64,000 nucleotides of DNA, taken from positions 7,229,560-7,293,559 of the forward strand of contig NZ_CP020042.1 of NCBI RefSeq assembly GCF_002028425.1, written 5' to 3'. The notes beneath the pieces were generated by a model. The model was not told the origin of the DNA. It saw only the letters and a program-made list of their open reading frames with translations, and searched no databases. Shown here piece after piece: positions 16,134-24,910 of the stretch (position 1 is the first letter of the stretch; every line of letters begins with the position of its first letter). The translations under genes and the position numbers were made by a program. This DNA is from Streptomyces katrae (lineage in GTDB: Bacteria > Actinomycetota > Actinomycetes > Streptomycetales > Streptomycetaceae).

Positions 16134-17249
16134 TCACGCGCGCTTCTCGGTGGCGGCGTGGATCAGCGCGAGCACCGGGTCGTGGCCGGCGGTGTCCCAG
16201 GACGTGGCGGCCTCGCTGCTCCGGTGGAACATGGCCTGCTCGTACGCGGTGAGCGCGGCCTCGCTGTCGTCGGGGTGCGCGGCGAGGGCTCGGCCGAGTT
16301 CGGCGCCGTCGAGCAGCGCGAGGTTGGCGCCCTCGCCGTTCGGGGCCGAGAGGTGCGCGGCATCGCCGAGCAGGGTCACCCCGGGCACCCGGTCCCAGCG
16401 CAGCCCGGCCGGCAGCGCGTGGAGGGGGCGCAGGAGCGGCGCGGTGTCACTGTCGGTGATGAGCGCCGTCAGTTCGGGCGCCCACCCGGCGAACTCCCGC
16501 GCGATCCGGGCGGTCGCCCCGGCGGCATCGGTGAAGTCGAGGGCGGCGAACCACTCCTGCGGCTCCGTCAGCCCCACGTAGGCGTGCAGGGTGCCCCCGC
16601 TCTCCCGGTGCGCGAAGATCTCCCTGCCGTCCCGCTCGGGGACGATCATCGACCCGCCGCCGACCGCCTTCGCGGTGGCGGGGTGGCGGGTGTCCGCGTC
16701 GAAGAGGTAGGTCTCGACGACCGAGGTGCCGGTGTAACGGGGTGCGGCAGGGGTGAGCAGCGGCCGTATCCGCGACCACGCGCCGTCGGCGCCGATTAGC
16801 AGGCCGGTGACGAGGCGGTGGCCGTCGGCGAACGCCACCTCGTGGCGGCCGCCGCCGAGGGAGCGGGCCTCGTGGACCTTGGACCCCCACCGGACGGTGC
16901 CGGCCGGGAGGGAGTCGAGCAGGACCTGCCGCAACGCCCCGCGCTGCACCTCGGGCCGCCCGCCGGTGCCGTCGTCGGGCTGGTCGAGCAGGACGGTGCC
17001 TTCCGGGTCGAGGACCCGCATCGCCTGGTGGCCTTCGAGGACGATGGCGTGGAACTCGTCCATGAGACCGGCGGCCTCCAGGGCGAGCTGCCCGTTGTAG
17101 TCGTGGATGTCGAGCAGTCCGCCCTGGGGGCGCGCGGACGCGGAGGGCTCGGCCTCGAAGACCGTGACGGGGATGCCGTGGAGGTACAGGACGCGGGCGA
17201 GGGCGAGGCCGCCGAGTCCGGCGCCGATGACCGTGACGGGTGTGTGCAC
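16134..17249 (-). CDS. TetX-like FAD-dependent monooxygenase
   Basis: 371 residues; class A flavoprotein hydroxylase. GxGxxG Rossmann motif VIGAGLGGLALARVL (8-22), GGLLDIHDYNGQLALEAAGL (about 43-62; the corresponding stretch in TetX-type enzymes is strikingly similar), LIGADGAWSRIRPLL (DG motif), and the C-terminal GD motif VTLLGDAAHLSAPNGEGANLAL. GTG 17249 follows AAGGAG. TetX enzymes hydroxylate tetracyclines, but most actinobacterial relatives act on other aromatic compounds, so resistance must not be assumed. Direct repeats lie upstream at 17341-17375. Confidence 0.85.
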   Translation of the reverse strand: MHTPVTVIGAGLGGLALARVLYLHGIPVTVFEAEPSASARPQGGLLDIHDYNGQLALEAAGLMDEFHAIVLEGHQAMRVLDPEGTVLLDQPDDGTGGRPEVQRGALRQVLLDSLPAGTVRWGSKVHEARSLGGGRHEVAFADGHRLVTGLLIGADGAWSRIRPLLTPAAPRYTGTSVVETYLFDADTRHPATAKAVGGGSMIVPERDGREIFAHRESGGTLHAYVGLTEPQEWFAALDFTDAAGATARIAREFAGWAPELTALITDSDTAPLLRPLHALPAGLRWDRVPGVTLLGDAAHLSAPNGEGANLALLDGAELGRALAAHPDDSEAALTAYEQAMFHRSSEAATSWDTAGHDPVLALIHAATEKRA

Positions 17250-17340
17250 GATGACTCCTTGGGAGAGGGGCCCCTGCTGGAGGGGCCGGCCGTCTCCCGT
17301 AAAGGTGTCGTGCGCCGCCGACGGGCCGCCGACGAGCCGC

Positions 17341-17375
17341 CGACAGCGGACCGACGGCTCCGACAGCGGACCGAC
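17341..17375. promoter_or_regulatory. Direct repeats at 20-bp pitch upstream of the TetX-like gene
   Basis: CGACAGCGGACCGAC occurs twice exactly (17341-17355 and 17361-17375) with a third partial copy just upstream. The 20-base pitch is near two DNA turns, as for tandem protein-binding sites, about 100 bases before the monooxygenase start. Confidence 0.4.
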
Positions 17376-17499
17376 ACGGCGGCTCCGTGGGCGTGAGGTC
17401 GGGGAAATCCCGGATCCGCCGGCCCCGGCGGAACAGGCCGGCCGACGTCGAGCGGATATCCAGTGGCTCCGGCGCAGGCGGTGACCCTAGGGTCCAGCC

Positions 17500-18573
17500 A
17501 TGACGATCATGACCCCCCACGCAGTCGACCGGTCCGTATCCCTCACCGCGGAGGCACTCCGGAAGGTGGCCCATCTCGACTGGTCCGCCCCCGCCGCCGG
17601 GCTGGAATGGAGCTGTTACGACACCGCCGTCCACATAGGCAGCGACTTCGCCGCGTACGCGGCCCAGCTCACCGGGCGCGCGGCCGGCGCGTACGTCCCG
17701 TTCGAGATCAGCGCGGACCCGGGCACCACCCCCGAGGGGCTGATCGAGATCATCGAGGCCACGGGAGGCCTGCTGTCCGCCGCCGTGGCCGTGGCCCGCC
17801 CCGGGGACCGCGCCTGGCACCCGTACGGGATGGCCGGCGGGGACGGCTTCGCCGCCATGGGCGTCGTGGAGACCCTGCTGCACACCCACGACATCCTGGG
17901 CGCCCTGGGCACGCACGACTGGGAGCCCGATTCCGGCCTGTGCGAGCAGGTCCTCGACCGGCTCTTCCCGCAGGCGCCGCGCACCGCCGGCACCCCGTGG
18001 CAGGTCCTGCTGTGGGTGACCGGCCGGGCCGCTCTCGGCGACCTGCCCCGCCGCACCGTCTGGCGCTGGTACTCCGACCCCGTCGAAGCGGAGCGTGTCG
18101 TCCTCTGCGACGTCTCCCCGCAGGTCGCCGCCGATCTCCACGCGGGCGGCACCGGCGGCTTCGCCTGGGCGGCCGACGGCCCCGGCGAGGGCACCCGGGT
18201 CGCCTCCGGGATGGTGGGCCAGGCCAGGGAGCAGGGGACGTACCGGCCGGGGTGGGGCCCGTACGTCATCGTCCGGAAGGACGACCGGCGCGCGATCGGC
18301 GGCATCGGCTTCCACGGTGCCCCCGACGCCGACGGGAACGCCGAGATCGGCTACGACCTCGTACCGTCGGCCCGTGGCAACGGCTACGTCACCGAGGCGC
18401 TGCGCGCCCTCGCCGGCTGGGCCTTCGGACAGCCCGGCCTGACCACGCTGCACGCCTCCGTCGACGCGGACAACGCCCCGTCCCACGGCGTGGTCGCCCG
18501 GGCGGGCTTCGAGCGGACCGGTTCCACCGACGACGGCTGCGTGCGCTACGCCCTGCCCGCGCCCCGGGGCTGA
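17500..18573 (+). CDS. Fusion of DinB/maleylpyruvate-isomerase-N domain and GNAT acetyltransferase
   Basis: 357 residues. Residues about 8-185 are a four-helix DinB/MDMPI-type bundle: LEWSCYDTAVHIGSDFAAYAA with the first His and GVVETLLHTHDILGALG with a His-x-His-Asp pair, fitting the metal-binding triad of mycothiol-dependent enzymes. Residues about 195-357 are a GNAT domain: AIGGIGFHGAPDADGN, then EIGYDLVPSARGNGYVTEAL (acetyl-CoA site) and LHASVDADNAPSHGVVARAGF. The join is in frame with no stop. The GNAT half strongly resembles the stand-alone acetyltransferase at 40118-40657. A GACCCTAGGGTC palindrome covers a -10-like TAGGGT six bases before the ATG, so the mRNA may be leaderless. Joint function unknown; thiol- and acetyl-CoA-linked detoxification is a guess. 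Confidence 0.8.
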   Translation: MTIMTPHAVDRSVSLTAEALRKVAHLDWSAPAAGLEWSCYDTAVHIGSDFAAYAAQLTGRAAGAYVPFEISADPGTTPEGLIEIIEATGGLLSAAVAVARPGDRAWHPYGMAGGDGFAAMGVVETLLHTHDILGALGTHDWEPDSGLCEQVLDRLFPQAPRTAGTPWQVLLWVTGRAALGDLPRRTVWRWYSDPVEAERVVLCDVSPQVAADLHAGGTGGFAWAADGPGEGTRVASGMVGQAREQGTYRPGWGPYVIVRKDDRRAIGGIGFHGAPDADGNAEIGYDLVPSARGNGYVTEALRALAGWAFGQPGLTTLHASVDADNAPSHGVVARAGFERTGSTDDGCVRYALPAPRG

Positions 18574-18670
18574 CCCGCGCCGACGGCGCCGGCCGCCCCC
18601 GTGGAAGCAGTACCCACGGAGGGAACGTGCCGGGGCCACGGCGGCGAGGGCCATGCAGGCAAGGCCCACC

Positions 18671-18710
18671 GGGGGCGGCTCCGTCACCACCGGGGCACGG
18701 AGCCGCCCCC
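18671..18710. terminator. Strong bidirectional terminator
   Basis: A perfect 14-bp stem (GGGGGCGGCTCCGT with ACGGAGCCGCCCCC) and 12-base loop, placed between the convergent fusion gene and the EF-hand protein gene. Confidence 0.8.
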
Positions 18711-18715
18711 GGGCT

Positions 18716-20110
18716 TCAGGCCCGGCCGAGCAGTCCCGTCCCGGCGGTGCTGTCGGTCCGGGCGGTGAAGAACGCGCAGAACGCGGCCACGAACTCCGCC
18801 TCCTCGACCCGGCCGTCCCCGTCGGCGTCCAGTTCCCGGAAGCCCTCGTTGAGTTCGGCCGGGTGCACCCGCGGCCCCCCGAACAGCAGCCGGTACTCGT
18901 CCGCCCCCAGGTAGCCGCTGCCGTCGGCGTCGGCGGCCCGGAACAGCGCCCGCACCGCCGGCACGAGGCCCTCCTCCAGGTACGCCGGGTCCCGGTCCAC
19001 CCCGGCCAGCATCGCGGAGACGAACTCCCCGCAGTCCACGCCCCCGTCACCGTCGGAATCGGCCGCCTCCCGGAGCTGCCGCCACCAGTCCTCGAACGCG
19101 GCGTACACCTCGTCCTCCCGCTCGGCGGGCAGTTCGAGCCGCCAGCACAGGGTGTGCACCATGGCCTGGAGGTCCGCGGAGTCGACCCGGCCGTTGCCGG
19201 TCTGGTCCAGCACCTGGCGGAAGAACGCCCGCAGCCGGGCCGGCCGCGCGTCCCCGCCGCTCCGGGCCCGCGGCACCGCGACGCGCACGGGCGCGGGGGC
19301 GCCGCTCACCGACCGGCGGCGGTAGCGCACCCGGTCGGGGGCCAGGTGCATGGCGTGGCGCAGCCCGTGGTGCAGCGTCCAGGACAGCGCGGCGCCGGCG
19401 GGCCCGCGCGAGGTCCCGAACCTCTCGTGCCAGGCCGGCGGCAGATCGCTGACCGTGAGGGCGGCCACGGCCCGGGCGATCACCACGCGCAACAGGGGCC
19501 AGGCGGGTGCCAGCCGCCCCAGCCGACGCGGGACGGGGGCCTCACGGAGCACCCCGTGGAGCATGTGCCGCACCTCGGGGCCGTTCTCCAGGACCTCCCG
19601 CACGGTACGTTCGACGTACGCCGGGACCTCGGCGGCGCTCGCCGGAAGCACCTCCCGGGGAATCCCGAGGGCGGCACACACGTCCAGGAACTCCGCGTAC
19701 AGCACGTCGAGTTCGGCGGGCGACAGGGGATCCCCGGACAGCTCGCGCATGGCCGTCATGGACTCGTACAGCGTCACCATCACCCAGCCGCGGACCTCGG
19801 GGTCCTCCGCGCTGTACGTCCGGCCGGCCGCGTCCGTCCCCCGGATGCGCCGGTGCGTCCGCTGGAGGCGGGCCACCTCCAGGCGCCGCTCCTCGGGCCC
19901 GGCGAAGAACAGCCGGCTGCCGCTCTCCATGGTGTGCTCGATCCGCCGCCAGGGGTGGGCGCGGTAGGTCGAGTACCGGTCCATGCCCGCGGCGACGACG
20001 GGATGGGCGATCTGCAGCACGAGCAGCCGCCAGGCCACGAGCCCGATGCGGCGCTCGCCGAGGGTCCGCTTCAGGAGGGTCTCGGCGGCGGGTAAGGCCA
20101 GAGGGGGCAC
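18716..20110 (-). CDS. DUF2236/MpaB-like oxygenase domain fused to four EF-hands
   Basis: 464 residues. The N-terminal part (about 1-275) matches the DUF2236/latex-clearing-protein/MpaB family: LQIAHPVVAAGMDRYSTYRAHPWRRIEHTM, RTHRRIRGTDAAGRTYSAEDPEVRGWVMVTLYESM with the conserved His and Arg residues that hold haem in related enzymes. The C-terminal 165 residues carry four calcium loops: DQTGNGRVDSAD, DSDGDGGVDCGE, DADGSGYLGADE and DADGDGRVEEAE, all with acidic residues at positions 1, 3, 5 (or Asn/Ser) and 12. Start GTG 20110 has AAAGGA upstream; an in-frame GTG at 20143 is possible. No signal peptide. Calcium control of the enzyme is the obvious inference but unproven. Confidence 0.82.
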   Translation of the reverse strand: MPPLALPAAETLLKRTLGERRIGLVAWRLLVLQIAHPVVAAGMDRYSTYRAHPWRRIEHTMESGSRLFFAGPEERRLEVARLQRTHRRIRGTDAAGRTYSAEDPEVRGWVMVTLYESMTAMRELSGDPLSPAELDVLYAEFLDVCAALGIPREVLPASAAEVPAYVERTVREVLENGPEVRHMLHGVLREAPVPRRLGRLAPAWPLLRVVIARAVAALTVSDLPPAWHERFGTSRGPAGAALSWTLHHGLRHAMHLAPDRVRYRRRSVSGAPAPVRVAVPRARSGGDARPARLRAFFRQVLDQTGNGRVDSADLQAMVHTLCWRLELPAEREDEVYAAFEDWWRQLREAADSDGDGGVDCGEFVSAMLAGVDRDPAYLEEGLVPAVRALFRAADADGSGYLGADEYRLLFGGPRVHPAELNEGFRELDADGDGRVEEAEFVAAFCAFFTARTDSTAGTGLLGRA

Positions 20111-20283
20111 AGAAGTTTCCTTTCGGCACAGGAACGACGACACCCCCTACAACGCCCGCGTCCCCTGTTCGGCCCACCCGGGCCCCGCCCTCCACTCTGA
20201 CGTGCGTTCCCCCGAACGCCCGCCCGCCCCGTTTCCGGCCGGCCGGCCGGGGCGGAGACGAAGGCGCCCAGCGGCACGGCACC

Positions 20284-21477
20284 TCACCCGGCCGGCCTGC
20301 GCTGCCCGTTCTCGAAATAGGCGGCCAGCACCGGATCGAGCGGCGGGACCCTGCGCGGGGTCCCGCCGTCCCGCAGCGACTGCGTGGCCCCGTACCCCGC
20401 GGCCACGGCCATCCGGGCGGCGACGGGGGAGGTGTCCGTGCGCCCGCCCTCGCGGACGAAGCGCAGGAACTCGTCGATCAGCAGCGGGTCGGCCCCGCCG
20501 TGCCCGCCGCCCGCCGGGCCCGCGGGCACGGGATGGCGGGCGTCCGGCTCGGCCCGGTAGGAGGACCGCCGGGCGTTCCAGACCCGGACCTCGCCGCCCG
20601 GGCCGTCCCCGAAGTTCTCCAGCCGGCCCGCGTCCCCGATGACGGTGTAGTTGCGCCAGTAGTCGGGGGTGAAGTGGCACTGCTGGTAGGCGGCGAGGAC
20701 GCCGTTGCCCAGGCGCAGGTTCATCAGCGACACGTCCTCGACGTCGATCACCGGGTTGAGGTCCCGCTGGGTGCCCGGCGGCCAGTGCCCCTCCTCGGTG
20801 TACCAGTCGGCCGTCTTGGGCTCGCCCGCCGCCCGGCGGTGCGGGACCGCGCCGTAGACCATCAGGTCGCCCAGGGCCTGAACGTCCTCGGTGTAGGAGC
20901 CGGCCAGCCAGTGCAGGACGTCCAGGTCGTGGGCGGCTTTCTGCAGCAGCAGCCCGTGGGTGAAACGGCGTTCGGCGTGCCAGTCCTTGAAGTACCAGTC
21001 GCCGCCGTAGCCCACGAAATGCCGGATCCACACCGTCTTCACGGCGCCGACAGCGCCCCGCCCGATCAGCTCCCGCATCAGGCGGACCACCGGCATGTGG
21101 CGCATGTTGTGCCCGACGTACAGGCGGGTGCCGGTCTCGTACGCCGTGCGCAGCACCTCGTCGCAGCGCTCCACGCTGATGTCCATCGGCTTCTCCACGA
21201 AGACCGGCCGGCCGGCCCGCAGGGCGCGGACCGCCAGTTCGGCGTGGGTGTGGTCCGGGGTGAGGACCAGGACGGCGTCGATCCCGGGCTGCCCGATCAC
21301 CTCCCGCGGATCCGCGTGGATCCGCGCGCCGGGGAACGCCTCGGCGGCCCCGGCGCGGGCCCGCGGGTCGGGATCGGCGACCGCGGCCACCACGACGCCC
21401 CGGCCCGGACGGTGCGCCGTCCGGGCCAGGGCCCCGCGCAGGCCGTATCCGAGGACCCCGAGCCTGATGTCCGCCAC
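20284..21477 (-). CDS. Gfo/Idh/MocA-family oxidoreductase
   Basis: 397-residue NAD(P)-dependent sugar-type dehydrogenase. Rossmann start IRLGVLGYGLRGALARTAH, VLVLTPDHTHAELAVRALRAGRPVFVEKPMDIS (the EKP lysine motif), and LLLQKAAHDLDVLHWLAGSYTEDVQALGDLMVYG with the catalytic HDLD-like strand. A carboxy-terminal extension includes HPVPAGPAGGGHGGADPLLIDEFLRFVREGG, as in family members acting on cyclitols or aminosugars. The ATG begins the classical MADIRLGVLGYG; no strong ribosome site is seen (GAGGGGGCGG). It lies alone between the EF-hand protein and phosphatase genes, all leftward. Substrate unknown. Confidence 0.88.
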   Translation of the reverse strand: MADIRLGVLGYGLRGALARTAHRPGRGVVVAAVADPDPRARAGAAEAFPGARIHADPREVIGQPGIDAVLVLTPDHTHAELAVRALRAGRPVFVEKPMDISVERCDEVLRTAYETGTRLYVGHNMRHMPVVRLMRELIGRGAVGAVKTVWIRHFVGYGGDWYFKDWHAERRFTHGLLLQKAAHDLDVLHWLAGSYTEDVQALGDLMVYGAVPHRRAAGEPKTADWYTEEGHWPPGTQRDLNPVIDVEDVSLMNLRLGNGVLAAYQQCHFTPDYWRNYTVIGDAGRLENFGDGPGGEVRVWNARRSSYRAEPDARHPVPAGPAGGGHGGADPLLIDEFLRFVREGGRTDTSPVAARMAVAAGYGATQSLRDGGTPRRVPPLDPVLAAYFENGQRRPAG

Positions 21478-21552
21478 GCCGCCCCGCCCCCTCTGCTCCA
21501 GGACGCAGGTCTACCACCCGGGCGCCCCGGGCGACAGAGCGCCGCGGCCGGC

Positions 21553-23139
21553 TCAGCGGCCGGGACCGCGCTGGATTTCGAAGTGGTCGATCCGCCGGCC
21601 GGTCTCCGCCAGCGCGCTCACCTTCAGCTTCGGGAAGCGCCCCGTCTCCACCTCCACCGCGAGGAAGGAGTAGTCGGTGTACCGCACCCGCGACCACTCC
21701 ACCGTCTCCGACGCCTTCGTCGCGCCCTTGACCCAGCGGTAGGTGTCCACGCTGTCGCGGTCGGCGACGTGCCCCTCGTAGGAGTCGGGGACCGGGAAGC
21801 TGTACAGCGAGCGTCCGGCTGCGCCGGCGGTCACGTACACGATGCCGTCCCGCGTCGGGTCCGTGCGCTCACCGATCGCCACCTTGCGCCCGACCTTGTT
21901 CCCCTTGATGGCGTCGGTCCGCTCGTACACGTGGTTGTGGCCGTTGATGACCAGGTCCACCTGGTGCTTTTCGAACAGCGGCACCCACACGTCCCGCACC
22001 CCGCCGTCGGAGGCGTGCGAGCTCGTCGTGGAGAACGCGCAGTGGTGGAAGAAGACCACGATGAAGTCCACGTCGCGGTGGTGCCGCAGCTCGCCCAGGC
22101 GCCGGTCGAGCCAGGCGGTCTGCCGGCCGCCGCTGATGCCGAAGTTGGCGGGGATCTCGTAGGAGACGTCGTTCGCGTCGAGCGCGATCACCCCGACGTT
22201 GCCGTGCACGAACGAGTACACGCCGGGCTGGTTCACCGGGTCGGGGCCGTTGTCCGGCAGCGACCAGCGGGCCTTCTGGCCGCCGTAGCCCTGGGGCGAG
22301 TACCAGGCCTCCATGTCGTGGTTGCCGGTGGTCACCATCCACGGCACGGTCTTGGCGACCGTCTCGGTCTGCGCGAGGAACTGGTCCCAGGTGCGGGCGT
22401 CGTAGGTGTCACCGGGGCCGCCCGAGCCGGAGGAGTCGGCATAGCAGATGTCCCCCGCGTGCAGGTGGAAGGCGGGGTTCTGGGCGAGCAGCACCGCGTC
22501 GTTGCCCAGCGCGTGGTAGCTGACGCCCTGGTCGCCGAAGGCGGTGAAGGTGAAGCCCTCGGGGCGGGCCGGAGCCGTGGTGAAGGTGCCCAGCGTGCCC
22601 AGGTTGCGGTGGTCGGCCGGGTCGAAGCCGTCGTGCCCCACCCCGTAGTAGTAGGTCTGGCCCGGCCGCAGCCGGTCCAGGGCCGCGTGCAGGTAGAACT
22701 GCTCCGCCGCCGCGATCTTGCCGCCGTTCAGGACCGGGGTGGTCAGGTGCCGCACCTCGGCGTCGATCTTCACGCCGAGCGCCCAGGGGCTGGTGCCCAC
22801 CCGCACGTACGGCTTGCGCACCGCGAACGCGACCTGCCAGGAGACCCGCATCTGCGTCTTCGGGTCGGCCCCGAACTGCAGGTGCCGGCCGAACGGCGCG
22901 GCCAGCGAGCCGTCGACCCCGCGCCGCTCCCCGGAGGAGAGCAGGGCCGGGGCGGCGGCGTACGCGGGCGAGGCCGCGCCCGCGCCCAGGCCCAGCCCCG
23001 CCACGGCCGCCGTCACCGCGCCGGCGCGCAGCGCGCCGCGCCGGGTGAACCGCGCACGCAGGTACTCGTGCTGCTCGGCCATGCTCATGCGGGCGGCGAG
23101 CTTCTGAGGGATCCCGAAATCGGGTACGTCCAGTTCCAT
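21553..23139 (-). CDS. Tat-exported purple acid phosphatase-like metallophosphoesterase
   Basis: 528 residues. A twin-arginine export signal (FTRRGALRAGAVTAAVAGLGLG, about 29-50) sits behind a polar N-terminus. A fibronectin-like N-domain (PKTQMRVSWQVAFAVRKPYVRVG, YYYGVGHDG) precedes the dinuclear metal core: FTAFGDQG, HAGDICYAD, TTGNHDMEAWY, FFHHCAFST and VINGHNHVYER, which are the five purple acid phosphatase blocks in order (the Tyr in GDICY is the Fe ligand). ATG 23139 follows GAGAGGAAG; earlier in-frame start 23211 lacks the spacing. Such enzymes release phosphate from esters outside the cell, so phosphate-starvation control is plausible, but I see no clear PHO box. Confidence 0.88.
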   Translation of the reverse strand: MELDVPDFGIPQKLAARMSMAEQHEYLRARFTRRGALRAGAVTAAVAGLGLGAGAASPAYAAAPALLSSGERRGVDGSLAAPFGRHLQFGADPKTQMRVSWQVAFAVRKPYVRVGTSPWALGVKIDAEVRHLTTPVLNGGKIAAAEQFYLHAALDRLRPGQTYYYGVGHDGFDPADHRNLGTLGTFTTAPARPEGFTFTAFGDQGVSYHALGNDAVLLAQNPAFHLHAGDICYADSSGSGGPGDTYDARTWDQFLAQTETVAKTVPWMVTTGNHDMEAWYSPQGYGGQKARWSLPDNGPDPVNQPGVYSFVHGNVGVIALDANDVSYEIPANFGISGGRQTAWLDRRLGELRHHRDVDFIVVFFHHCAFSTTSSHASDGGVRDVWVPLFEKHQVDLVINGHNHVYERTDAIKGNKVGRKVAIGERTDPTRDGIVYVTAGAAGRSLYSFPVPDSYEGHVADRDSVDTYRWVKGATKASETVEWSRVRYTDYSFLAVEVETGRFPKLKVSALAETGRRIDHFEIQRGPGR

Positions 23140-23343
23140 GGGGGCGAACTTCCTCTCCCGAGGCGACGGGCAACACACCACCGGGTGAACGGCAGTGAGA
23201 CGAACCCCCATGAGAATCCACGGAATTCCCCCTCACGTGTAATGGCACGGAAAGGGTCCGGCCAGGTCACCGCCCCGGATGCCGCGGCCGCCGCGATGCC
23301 CCAGCCCGCCACGAGCGAGGCCCGGTGGCGGGGCTGCGCGGCC

Positions 23344-23916
23344 TCAGCGCAGGACGTCGAAGACCTGCTTCTGCAGGCCGTTGGCGTAGGCCTCGTGTTC
23401 CACCAGCTTCAGCTTCTGGGCGTCCTTGTCCGTGGTGCTGAAGAGCCGCTTGCCCGCCCCGAGGAGGAGGGGGAAGACCAGCAGGTGGTAGCGGTCGATC
23501 AGGCCGGCGTCCGACAGGGCCTGGTTCAGGGTGGCGCTGCCGTGGACGATGACCGGACCGCCGTCCGTCTCCTTCAGCGCGGCGACCTCCTCCAGGGAGC
23601 GCAGGATCGTCGTCTCGCCCCAGTTCGCCACCAGGTCCTCCTCGGCGAGGGTGGTGGAGACGACGTACTTCGGCAGCACCTTGTAGTCGGCGAAGTCGGC
23701 CATGTCGGGCCACACGGGGCTGAACGCCTCGTAGCTGGTCCGGCCCATCAGCATCGCGGTGGCCTCCTTCTGCTCCGCGCCCTTGATGGCGAACGCCTCG
23801 GGAAGGAACTCGACGTCCTTGAAGGTCCATCCGGCGTTGCGGTAGCCGGACTCGCCGCCCGGGGCCTCGACGACGCCGTCGAGGGAGATGAAAGCGGTGC
23901 TGATCAGAGTGCGCAT
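23344..23916 (-). CDS. Dihydrofolate reductase-family (RibD C-terminal) protein
   Basis: 190 residues. Motifs: TAFISLDGVVEAPGGE, MLMGRTSYEAFSPVWPD, KYVVSTTL, VIVHGSATLNQAL and LIDRYHLLVFPLLLGAGKRLF, the standard order for RibD-like reductases. ATG 23916 follows GAGGACC; a longer open frame from 24012 is unlikely. Divergent, at a distance, from the broken quinone reductase gene. Related in fold to 655-1218 but with a different N-terminal sequence, so not a recent duplicate. Substrate unknown. Confidence 0.86.
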   Translation of the reverse strand: MRTLISTAFISLDGVVEAPGGESGYRNAGWTFKDVEFLPEAFAIKGAEQKEATAMLMGRTSYEAFSPVWPDMADFADYKVLPKYVVSTTLAEEDLVANWGETTILRSLEEVAALKETDGGPVIVHGSATLNQALSDAGLIDRYHLLVFPLLLGAGKRLFSTTDKDAQKLKLVEHEAYANGLQKQVFDVLR

Positions 23917-24191
23917 CTGCGGTCCTCGGTGTCTCGTACGACGGTTGTCAACCGGATCCGGCTCGTGCGCTGTCGCCCGCCTCGCGGGCGACGCGCACCA
24001 GCCATGATCCATGACTGCCGTTCACGCGAGAACTCATCGGTCGGGCGTCCGTCCCGGTGCGGCGGTCTCGGCCCGCTTCGACGGGGACCGGCCGCGTTTG
24101 CGCCGCCCGCCCCAACGCGCCGGGCTTCCCGCCGGGCCGGAGACAATGACGGGGCAGGGGATCCGAATTCGAGTCGGTCATCGGGGGACGG

Positions 24192-24721
24192 ATGCACATC
24201 GGGGTACTGCGCCTGCGCGGAGCCGAGGTGTCGGCGTACGACCTCTACGCCGAGGGGTTCGCGCCGCTGCTGTCGGCCGACGAGACGGGGACGGTCGAGG
24301 AGGCCGCGAGCCCGCAGGACGCGCAGGTCGCGCAGGTCGCGCTGCACCGGACACAGGTGGCGACGCTCGACGCCCTGGCGTTCGTCCACCCGAACTGGTG
24401 GGGCATGCCGCCCGCCGTGCTGACCGCGTGGCCTACAAGCCGGGAACCGCGCAGGGGGAGCCCGCCGGGCTCCTCAAGGCGGGCAGGGCCCTGGTGCTGA
24501 ACACCTCCGACACCCCCGCGGCGCGGGAGGAGGGCGAGTTCGGCGACCCCCTGGACCGGATCTGGTCGGCGTGCGTCCTGCCGTACGTCGGGATCCGCGA
24601 CGTACGCCGGGTGGTGTTCCGCACCGTCGGGGACTCGACCGCCGAAGAACGCGCCGCCTGGCTGGACCGGGCCCGCCGGGAGGCTGCCGCGCTCCTGGGC
24701 CCGGCGGACGCCGGCACGTGA
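24192..24721 (+). pseudogene. Broken NAD(P)H:quinone/flavodoxin-fold oxidoreductase gene
   Basis: Two frames together resemble an MdaB/KefF-type NAD(P)H dehydrogenase. The first (from ATG 24192) reads VLRLRGAEVSAYDLYAEGF, LDALAFVHPNWWGMPPAVLT; the second continues DRVAYKPGTAQGEPAGLLKAGR, LVLNTSDTP and DRIWSACVLPYVGI to the stop at 24721. In intact relatives WWGMPAxLKGW-x-DRV-x-x-x-G-AYK is continuous; here PPAVLT runs straight into RVAYK, so about ten codons plus a base have been lost near 24420-24430, shifting the frame. The N-terminal flavin phosphate loop is also missing. Not expected to encode a working enzyme. Confidence 0.6.
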
Positions 24722-24843
24722 GGTAACTCACCTTTGCGTTTGCTGCCGTGAATGCCGGGCAGGGGGGCCGCTGGAGCGGAACCCCGCCCTCCGGCCGGTC
24801 GGCCGGAGCGGGGCGCACGCGGGCCGATCCCGCCCCGCTCCAC

Positions 24844-24884
24844 GGCGCCGCCGCCCCCCGGTCCTCCCGGGAGGCGGCGCGCCG
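24844..24884 (+). promoter_or_regulatory. Large GC hairpin before the ABC transporter operon
   Basis: GGCGCCGCCGCCCCCC pairs with GGGAGGCGGCGCGCC with one or two bulges, ending about 27 bases before the ATPase GTG. It may be a terminator for upstream transcripts or a leader element; the data do not decide. Confidence 0.35.
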
Positions 24885-24910
24885 TTTCAGGTACGACCCG
24901 TGAGGTGTAT

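Noticed and set aside
16134..17249. Calling the TetX-like enzyme a tetracycline resistance gene
   Set aside because: Similarity to the family motif does not show tetracycline activity; most actinobacterial relatives have other substrates.
19507..24423. A very long rightward open frame of about 1600 codons
   Set aside because: It is antisense to the EF-hand, Gfo/Idh/MocA and phosphatase genes, has extreme Arg/Gly/Pro composition, and no domain; caused by the high GC content, which depletes stops.
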